DNA of 9,656 bases, taken from the NCBI GenBank assembly GCA_036278755.1, contig DASUKL010000018.1, positions 1-9,656 on the forward strand, read 5' to 3'. The position numbers and the translations under genes are program-made. How positions within the stretch are numbered: position 1 is the first letter of the stretch; each line of letters begins with the position of its first letter. Below, one piece after another: positions 1 through 4,194 of the stretch. Source of the stretch: DASUKL01 sp036278755. GTDB lineage: Bacteria; Chloroflexota; Limnocylindria; Limnocylindrales; CSP1-4. The notes below the pieces were generated by a model. The model did not search any database. It had not been told where the DNA came from and saw nothing but the letters and a program-made list of their open reading frames with translations.

Positions 1-55
1 GGATCGGCCCAGAGCGCCGGCGCCGCCGTCCGAGGTCCGGGTCTCAGACCACGGC

Positions 56-958
56 TCAGTCCTTGGGAACGGGACCCTTCACGACCAACACAGAGCAGGG
101 GGCGTGGTGCAGGACGTTGCGGGCCACGCTGCCGAGGACCAACCGGGTGAGTCCGGTCTGGCCCCGAGAGCCCATGATGACGAGGCCGGCCTCATGCTGG
201 GTCGCCTCGTCGACGACAGCGTGGGCCGGGTCTCCTTCGGGCGTGGCGACCTCCACCTTGAGGCCGGCGACCTGGAGGCGGTCGGCCGTCTCCCCGGCCA
301 CCCGCCGCGCCGTGGCGAGCAGCGCATCACGCGTCTGGAGCCACAGGTCGCCCGCCTCGGGCGGGAGCGGCTCAAGGCTGAACAGGGACATCTGCGGGAC
401 AGCTGCCACGGACACGACCCGCACCCCGCCAGCGGCCAGCGCCGGCCAGGCCAGCAGCAGGTCGACGGCCCGCCGGGCGCAAGGCGAGCCATCGTCGGCC
501 ACGATGACCGGGGCCAGACTGGCCGACCGAGCCACGAGGACCGGCACCGTGGCCGCATCGACCACCTCTGCCGAGACCGAGCCCAGGAGCATCGAGCGGA
601 AGGGCCCCTGCCCTCGACTGCCGACCACGACTAGGTCGACCTTCGCGTCCGAGGCCTCCTGGGCGATGACCGTGGCCGGCCGGCCGGTGCGGAGGACCGT
701 CTCGACAGTCAGTCCGGCATCGCGGAGGGGGACCGCGGAGGCCTCCAGGGCGGCCGCGAGTTCCTTGGCCGCGGCGCGATCGATGGCTTCCGGATCGATG
801 GGCGGGATCCCTTCGGTAGGCAGGGCCAGCCAGGCCGGGATGGTCTCGGCCACGGCCACCAAGCGGATGCTCGTGTCGGCCGGCCAGCTGGTAGCGGCGA
901 CGAGAGCGACGGCCTTCTGCGCATCGGGCGAGCCGTCGACGGCGACAAGGAGACGCAT
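56..958 (-). CDS. Tandem-domain universal stress protein (two UspA domains)
   Basis: A 300-residue cytoplasmic protein made of two UspA domains, roughly residues 1-144 and 149-300. Each opens with a beta strand ending in the nucleotide-contacting Asp (VAVDGS, D8; VADDGS, D155/D156). Each closes with the ATP-binding signature G-x2-G-x9-G-S (residues 113-127 and 263-277), so both halves look able to bind ATP. Known Usp proteins of this type act in survival under hypoxia, starvation or oxidative stress, usually by binding ATP and partner proteins; no enzyme activity can be read here. I chose the ATG at 956-958 because a perfect GGAGGT lies 7 bases upstream and the first UspA strand starts at once. 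A GTG at 1001-1003 would add 15 Pro-rich residues without a comparable ribosome site. It is the last gene of the leftward block, 70 bases after the unknown small gene, so it may be co-transcribed with it or have its own promoter. Confidence 0.93.
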   Translation of the reverse strand: MRLLVAVDGSPDAQKAVALVAATSWPADTSIRLVAVAETIPAWLALPTEGIPPIDPEAIDRAAAKELAAALEASAVPLRDAGLTVETVLRTGRPATVIAQEASDAKVDLVVVGSRGQGPFRSMLLGSVSAEVVDAATVPVLVARSASLAPVIVADDGSPCARRAVDLLLAWPALAAGGVRVVSVAAVPQMSLFSLEPLPPEAGDLWLQTRDALLATARRVAGETADRLQVAGLKVEVATPEGDPAHAVVDEATQHEAGLVIMGSRGQTGLTRLVLGSVARNVLHHAPCSVLVVKGPVPKD

Positions 959-965
959 GACAGGT

Positions 966-971
966 ACCTCC
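966..971 (-). promoter_or_regulatory. Ribosome binding site of the tandem Usp gene
   Basis: Read on the minus strand this is GGAGGT, 7 bases before the ATG at 956-958. It decides the start in favour of that ATG over the GTG 45 bases upstream. Confidence 0.8.
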
Positions 972-1028
972 GGATCGGTTGGTGGTGGAGTCAGGGATGA
1001 CACCGCGGGACCTCGCTGACGATCGGAC

Positions 1029-1397
1029 TCAGGGGCGATCGGCGCTGCCGGGACCGCACCACGTGGCGCGGCGCGTCAGCCGCCGGCAGGTGGCCGGTTC
1101 GGCCTCGATCAAGCGCGTGGCGATGACCTCGGCCAGCTCCTCCAGGGCCGCATCGGCGACCTCGCGGCCGCTGACTGCGAGGGTCGCGCGCAGCCAGGCC
1201 TCCTCCTCCGGCCGCACCTCGTCCGGTTGGCCGATGCCCAGGGCGTCGAGGGCCAGCTGGCGGGCCGCCTCATCGAGGCGCACGTGGCCGTAGGCCTCGA
1301 GTAGGCGCCGCATGACGAGCTCCTTGAGTTCTTCGGTCCCTGTCGGCAGGCAGAGGATCGTGGTCTGTTCATCGAGCACGACCGTGGGGGACTGCAT
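1029..1397 (-). CDS. Unrecognised 122-residue protein, coupled to the copper enzyme
   Basis: I do not recognise a family. The protein has a short beta-like N-terminus (TVVLDEQTTILCLP), then a charged, Glu/Ala/Leu/Arg-rich stretch of about 80 residues that looks fully helical, then a basic tail with two Cys (CRRLTRRATWC). There is no signal peptide or membrane segment, so it is probably cytosolic. The start is the ATG at 1395-1397: GAGGTGA lies 5 bases upstream and includes the TGA stop of the copper enzyme, so ribosomes finishing that gene can restart here. A GTG at 1404-1406 in the same frame lies inside the ribosome site and is less likely. Being unable to start without the upstream message suggests a function linked to the copper enzyme or to the Usp that follows, such as an accessory or regulatory protein. 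That role is inference only. The gene could also be a lineage-specific orphan. Confidence 0.72.
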   Translation of the reverse strand: MQSPTVVLDEQTTILCLPTGTEELKELVMRRLLEAYGHVRLDEAARQLALDALGIGQPDEVRPEEEAWLRATLAVSGREVADAALEELAEVIATRLIEAEPATCRRLTRRATWCGPGSADRP

Positions 1398-1402
1398 GAT
1401 GA

Positions 1403-1409
1403 TCACCTC
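1403..1409 (-). promoter_or_regulatory. Ribosome binding site overlapping the upstream stop codon
   Basis: On the minus strand the bases read GAGGTGA, ending 5 bases before the ATG at 1395-1397. The last three bases are the stop codon of the copper enzyme, which is a typical translational-coupling arrangement and decides the start of the 122-residue gene. Confidence 0.75.
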
Positions 1410-2593
1410 GCTGTGGCTTGGAGCACCCCGGCCGCGCCGAGTTGCATGACGTTGAAGGCATGGGTCACGAAAACGTACATCCCGGCCTCAGGCACGGTCA
1501 GGTCGACGATCGCGCCCTGGGCGGGGCTGAGGTCCACGGCCTGGCTGCCGAAGCCACCGTTCGTGGCTGCGTCCATGACCACGCCCTCCTTGATGACCCG
1601 GTGGAAGATCGTGCCGATGACATGGAAGGAGCTGTCGAGGTTGGGGCCCACGTCGAGGACGTAGAAACGGACCTGGTCCCCCGCCGTGACCGTCAGGGGG
1701 TGATCCTTGTACTGGTTGGCCACGCCGTTGAAGACGACGTAGTCGGGCGCTGCAGCAGCGGCCGAGGCCTTCGTGTAGTCGGACGGCTGGCCGTCGGCGC
1801 CCAGATACCACTCGCTCTGGACCAGGGCGTAGGCGTGGTCGACCTTGGGCAGCCCGGCCTTCGGCTCGACGATGACCATGCCGAACATGCCGTTGGCCAC
1901 GTGGAGCAGGACGGGCTGCGTGCCGCAGTGGTACATCCACACGCCGGCGTAGTCGGCCGTGAAGGTGTAGGTGAACGTGCCGCCCACGGGGATGGCCACC
2001 ATCTGGTGATCCATGGCCGTCTGGCTGGCGTGGAAGTCGATGGAATGGGCCATCGTGCCCTCGTTCTTCAGGTGGACCCGGACCGTGTCGCCCTGGGTGA
2101 CATGGATCGTGGGTCCGGGCACCGTGCCACCGAAGGTCCAGGCCATGACCGTCTTGCCTGGGGCGACCGTGAGCAGGACGTCCTTCATGGGCATGTCGAT
2201 GTCGTGGACGGTGCCCGGCAGGACCGGCGGGACCGCGGCGTCATACGGCGCGGGGTCGGCCGTCTGGGTCGCCGGCGTTGCGCTCGAGGTCGCCGTGCCG
2301 GGCATCTCCAGGCCAGGCAAGGCCGTCGTCGGCGCGGTCGGTTCGGACGTCGCCGGATCGGGCATGTCCATGCCCGGCATCTCGGTGGCCATGGGCGACA
2401 TGGGCGGGTAGGCCACGTCCAGGCTGTCGGGACCGGCCGTGGACCCGGCCAAGGGGGCATAGGTCCAGCGGGCCCCGGCCGTGGCACAGCCGGCGGTGGC
2501 CAGGGCCAGCGACGCGACCAGGCTCAGACGGGCGAACCGGGCGATCGGAGCGGACCGAGCGGTCGGAGCGGGCGGGGCGATCCGGGCTGACAT
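1403..2593 (-). CDS. nirK: Copper nitrite reductase-like (NirK-type) lipoprotein
   Basis: A 396-residue exported protein with two cupredoxin domains. Residues 1-36 look like a lipoprotein signal: basic and Pro-rich start, hydrophobic core at 23-34, and a lipobox-like ATAGC with Cys36 (Thr at -3 is off-consensus). A Pro/Ala/Thr/Met-rich linker (about 55-127) follows. Domain 1 (about 135-245) carries type 1 copper ligands H183, C223, H231 and M236 and type 2 ligands H188 and H222. Domain 2 (about 284-396) supplies the third type 2 ligand, H378. The NirK catalytic pair is also present: D186 inside HSIDFH and H324 inside SSFHVIG. In known NirK trimers these residues reduce nitrite to nitric oxide outside the membrane. 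The C-to-H loop is one residue shorter than in classic class I enzymes. No HCH-type trinuclear motif is visible, which argues against a laccase. The ATG at 2591-2593 has AGGAAGG 5 bases upstream. The true substrate could differ; activity is inferred from active-site residues only. Confidence 0.85.
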   Translation of the reverse strand: MSARIAPPAPTARSAPIARFARLSLVASLALATAGCATAGARWTYAPLAGSTAGPDSLDVAYPPMSPMATEMPGMDMPDPATSEPTAPTTALPGLEMPGTATSSATPATQTADPAPYDAAVPPVLPGTVHDIDMPMKDVLLTVAPGKTVMAWTFGGTVPGPTIHVTQGDTVRVHLKNEGTMAHSIDFHASQTAMDHQMVAIPVGGTFTYTFTADYAGVWMYHCGTQPVLLHVANGMFGMVIVEPKAGLPKVDHAYALVQSEWYLGADGQPSDYTKASAAAAAPDYVVFNGVANQYKDHPLTVTAGDQVRFYVLDVGPNLDSSFHVIGTIFHRVIKEGVVMDAATNGGFGSQAVDLSPAQGAIVDLTVPEAGMYVFVTHAFNVMQLGAAGVLQATAR

Positions 2594-2598
2594 GGACA

Positions 2599-2605
2599 CC
2601 TTCCT
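2599..2605 (-). promoter_or_regulatory. Ribosome binding site of the NirK-like gene
   Basis: Minus-strand AGGAAGG, 5 bases before the ATG at 2591-2593. The open frame continues upstream to 3376, but that extension is antisense to the DoxX gene and has no signal peptide. This site and the lipoprotein leader fix the start. Confidence 0.75.
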
Positions 2606-2619
2606 GTGACGGGGGGATC

Positions 2620-2627
2620 GGACGTCC
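2620..2627. repeat. GGAC/GTCC palindrome 1, no spacer
   Basis: The 8-base perfect palindrome GGACGTCC lies 27-34 bases upstream of the NirK-like start codon, close enough to that gene to act as an operator. It is the first of three related inverted repeats in the divergent gap. Confidence 0.4.
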
Positions 2628-2653
2628 CCATTCAAGGCCCGGAGCCCTCCCGG

Positions 2654-2663
2654 GGACAGGTCC
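2654..2663. repeat. GGAC/GTCC inverted repeat 2, 2-base spacer
   Basis: GGAC-AG-GTCC, followed almost at once by two tandem GTCCC copies at 2668-2677. It lies near the NirK-like side of the gap. Confidence 0.4.
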
Positions 2664-2722
2664 GGAGGTCCCGTCCCGCCCGGGCCATCCGGCCTGCAGA
2701 AGGGTCTGCTTGGCCCGTGCGG

Positions 2723-2737
2723 GCGGCTGCGAGCCGC
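2723..2737. repeat. GCGGCT hairpin in the divergent gap
   Basis: A perfect 6-base stem, GCGGCT/AGCCGC, with a 3-base GCG loop. No T-run follows on either strand, so an intrinsic terminator is unlikely. It may be an operator or a 5' leader structure ahead of the DoxX gene, or chance in GC-rich sequence. Confidence 0.35.
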
Positions 2738-2773
2738 TGCAGCATCCGGATCGAGCGACGGCCAAGACATCCC

Positions 2774-2782
2774 GGACCGTCC
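2774..2782. repeat. GGAC/GTCC inverted repeat 3, 1-base spacer
   Basis: GGAC-C-GTCC, extended by one pair to CGGACCGTCCG at 2773-2783. It lies about 33 bases upstream of the DoxX start codon, on the opposite side of the gap from the first two copies. Confidence 0.4.
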
Positions 2783-2801
2783 GCCCCACCAGCAGGGATG
2801 C

Positions 2802-2807
2802 GGAGGT
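2802..2807 (+). promoter_or_regulatory. Ribosome binding site of the DoxX gene
   Basis: GGAGGT 8 bases before the ATG at 2816-2818. It places the start well inside the longer open frame that begins at 2606, whose first 70 residues are Arg/Pro-rich and look non-coding. Confidence 0.75.
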
Positions 2808-2815
2808 ACTCGCAG

Positions 2816-3409
2816 ATGACCGCCATCCATCGGCCGAACGAGCTCCAGGAGCCCGCCGTGGCCCGCTTCCTCTTCGCCGACACCCGAGCCGCCTGGCTCT
2901 GGCTGGTCGTCCGTCTCTATCTCGGCTACGAGTGGCTCGTCGCCGGGTGGGAGAAGGCCACCGATCCCACAGGCGTGTGGGTGGGGGCCAAGGCCGGCGC
3001 CGCCCTGACTGGCTTCGCCCAGGGGGCCCTGGGCAAGGCCAGCGGCGACCATCCTCAGGTCCAGGGCTGGTATGCCAGCTTCCTCGACCAGATCGTCGTG
3101 CCCAACGCCGGCCTCTTCGCCCACCTCGTGACCTACGGCGAGATCCTGGTCGGCCTGGGACTCATCGTCGGTGCCCTGACCGGCATCGCCGCCGTCTTCG
3201 GCATCGTCATGAACGCCAACTACCTGCTGGCGGGCACGGTGTCGACCAACCCGATCCTGGCCTTCCTGGCCATCTTCATCGTCCTGGCCTGGCGCAATGC
3301 CGGTTGGATCGGCCTCGATCGCTGGCTGCTCCCCCTGCTGGGCACGCCCTGGCAGCACGGACGCCTCTTCGAGCATCCGACCGAGACGCGAACGGCGGCC
3401 ACCCGGTGA
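2816..3409 (+). CDS. DoxX-family integral membrane protein
   Basis: A 197-residue inner-membrane protein with about four hydrophobic helices. The first (about residues 24-42) ends in the family-typical G-W-E-K motif. The loop between helices 1 and 2 is followed by a helix with the conserved Gly-Glu (TYGEILVGLGLIVGALTG), then a third and fourth helix, ending in AGWIGLDRWLLP, the DoxX/DoxD signature near the C-terminus. Relatives include the small subunit of archaeal thiosulfate:quinone oxidoreductase and mycobacterial DoxX, which works with superoxide dismutase and a thiosulfate sulfurtransferase in redox-stress defence. No such partners are visible here, so the substrate is open. The start is set by GGAGGT 8 bases upstream. 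It leads the rightward operon, and its TGA overlaps the GTG start of the dehydrogenase by four bases (GTGA). It is divergent from the NirK-like gene and may share its control. Confidence 0.88.
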   Translation: MTAIHRPNELQEPAVARFLFADTRAAWLWLVVRLYLGYEWLVAGWEKATDPTGVWVGAKAGAALTGFAQGALGKASGDHPQVQGWYASFLDQIVVPNAGLFAHLVTYGEILVGLGLIVGALTGIAAVFGIVMNANYLLAGTVSTNPILAFLAIFIVLAWRNAGWIGLDRWLLPLLGTPWQHGRLFEHPTETRTAATR

Positions 3410-4194
3410 CCGGGTCCCGCACCGAGGCCGGCCCCGCCATCGGGACCGGCCTCCACAGCCGGGTGGCCATCGTTACCGGTGCCGCTCGCGGCATCGGAGC
3501 GGCCACGGCCGAGGCGTTGGCCGCGGCGGGCGCGACGGTCGTCGTGACGGATGTCCTCGACGACGAAGGTGCCGCTTTCGCCGAACGGCTCGAGGCCGGC
3601 GGCTCCGCGGTCTCGTACGAACACCTCGACGTGACCGACGAGGCCGCCTGGGCAGCTCTGGTCGAGCAGGTCCAGGCGGCCCACGGTCGCCTCGACATCC
3701 TGGTCAACAACGCCGGCATCGGCACCCTGGCCGACGTCGAGGAGGAGACGCTGCAGGGCTGGAGCCAGACCATCGCCGTCGACCAGACCGGGGTCTGGCT
3801 GGGCATGCGCGCCGTGGTCCCGGCCATGCGGGCCTCGGGCGGTGGCTCGATCGTCAACGTCAGCTCGATCTTCGGGGCCGTCGGCGGCTTCGGCGGCTCG
3901 GTGGCCTACCATGCGGCCAAGGGCGCCGTCCGCCTCATGACGAAGAACGCCGCCCTCCGCTATGCCACCGAAGGCATCCGTGTGAACTCGGTCCACCCCG
4001 GCTTCATCGACACCCCCATGATCGCCGGCATCCCCGACACGCCGCTGGGCCCGGCCATCCTGGCCGCCACGCCCATGGCTCGCCTGGGCAGGCCCGAAGA
4101 GGTCGCCGCGGTCATCCGCTTCCTGGCCTCCGACGACGCCTCCTACGTCACCGGCGCCGAGTACTTCGTCGACGGCGGTTGGACGGCTCGATGA
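3406..4194 (+). CDS. Short-chain dehydrogenase/reductase (SDR), NAD-type
   Basis: A 262-residue classical SDR, the usual length for the family. The Rossmann glycine motif TGAARGIG is at residues 24-31. An Asp (D49) ends the second strand, which favours NAD(H) over NADP(H). NNAG is at 101-104. The catalytic Ser154, Tyr168 and Lys172 lie in the SS...YHAAK segment, and PGFIDTPM near 205 follows the active-site lid. The usual fourth catalytic residue, Asn in the N-x-x-G motif, is Asp126 (DQTG). This pattern resembles 3-alpha/20-beta-hydroxysteroid dehydrogenase-like SDRs, but the substrate, an alcohol or ketone, cannot be predicted. The GTG start at 3406 overlaps the DoxX stop. I see no strong ribosome site, so translation is probably coupled. 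The gene ends in ATGA shared with the next start. The first 15 residues before the Rossmann fold are non-conserved, so a slightly later start cannot be excluded. Confidence 0.9.
   Translation: MTGSRTEAGPAIGTGLHSRVAIVTGAARGIGAATAEALAAAGATVVVTDVLDDEGAAFAERLEAGGSAVSYEHLDVTDEAAWAALVEQVQAAHGRLDILVNNAGIGTLADVEEETLQGWSQTIAVDQTGVWLGMRAVVPAMRASGGGSIVNVSSIFGAVGGFGGSVAYHAAKGAVRLMTKNAALRYATEGIRVNSVHPGFIDTPMIAGIPDTPLGPAILAATPMARLGRPEEVAAVIRFLASDDASYVTGAEYFVDGGWTAR

Larger units (their letters stand above)
2594..2815. promoter_or_regulatory. Divergent intergenic control region
   Basis: The 222 bases between the leftward NirK-like gene and the rightward DoxX operon must hold promoters for both. I see no convincing -35/-10 pair, as is common at this GC content. 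What stands out is three short inverted repeats built from GGAC and GTCC with spacers of 0 (2620-2627), 2 (2654-2663) and 1 base (2774-2782), extra GTCCC copies at 2668-2677, and a GCGGCT/AGCCGC hairpin at 2723-2737. These are candidate operator half-sites for a shared regulator. They do not match the classic FNR, CRP or CsoR operators, and the short spacers do not match the DosR box. Confidence 0.5.

Noticed and set aside
1..55. Terminator or gene in the left edge
   Set aside because: The only symmetry, GGTCT-C-AGACC at 40-50, has a 1-base loop and no T-run. Nothing else is visible in these 55 bases.
63..1019. Long plus-strand open frame antisense to the tandem Usp
   Set aside because: Arg/Ser/Thr-rich translation without any domain. 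It mirrors a well-supported Usp gene on the other strand and is typical of high-GC shadow frames.
1418..2590. 390-residue plus-strand frame opposite the NirK-like gene
   Set aside because: The translation is Gly/Arg/His/Asp-rich with no recognisable motif, while the opposite strand encodes a full set of copper ligands and a signal peptide.
1403..2593. Two-domain laccase as an alternative to NirK
   Set aside because: No HCH-type trinuclear-cluster motif is present. The residues fit one type 1 and one type 2 site only, with the NirK Asp/His pair.
2606..2815. N-terminal extension of the DoxX frame
   Set aside because: Arg/Pro-rich, without DoxX similarity. A good GGAGGT precedes the ATG at 2816.
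2594..2815. FNR-, CRP- or CsoR-type operator in the divergent gap
   Set aside because: Only half-site resemblances such as TGTGA were found without a matching partner at the right spacing.
2594..3376. N-terminal extension of the NirK-like frame by 261 residues
   Set aside because: The extension is antisense to the DoxX gene and has no domain. The lipoprotein leader and AGGAAGG site place the start at 2593.
3220..3996. Minus-strand frame opposite DoxX and SDR
   Set aside because: No motif and low-complexity Gly/Arg/Asp-rich content; the plus strand has the conserved SDR and DoxX signatures.
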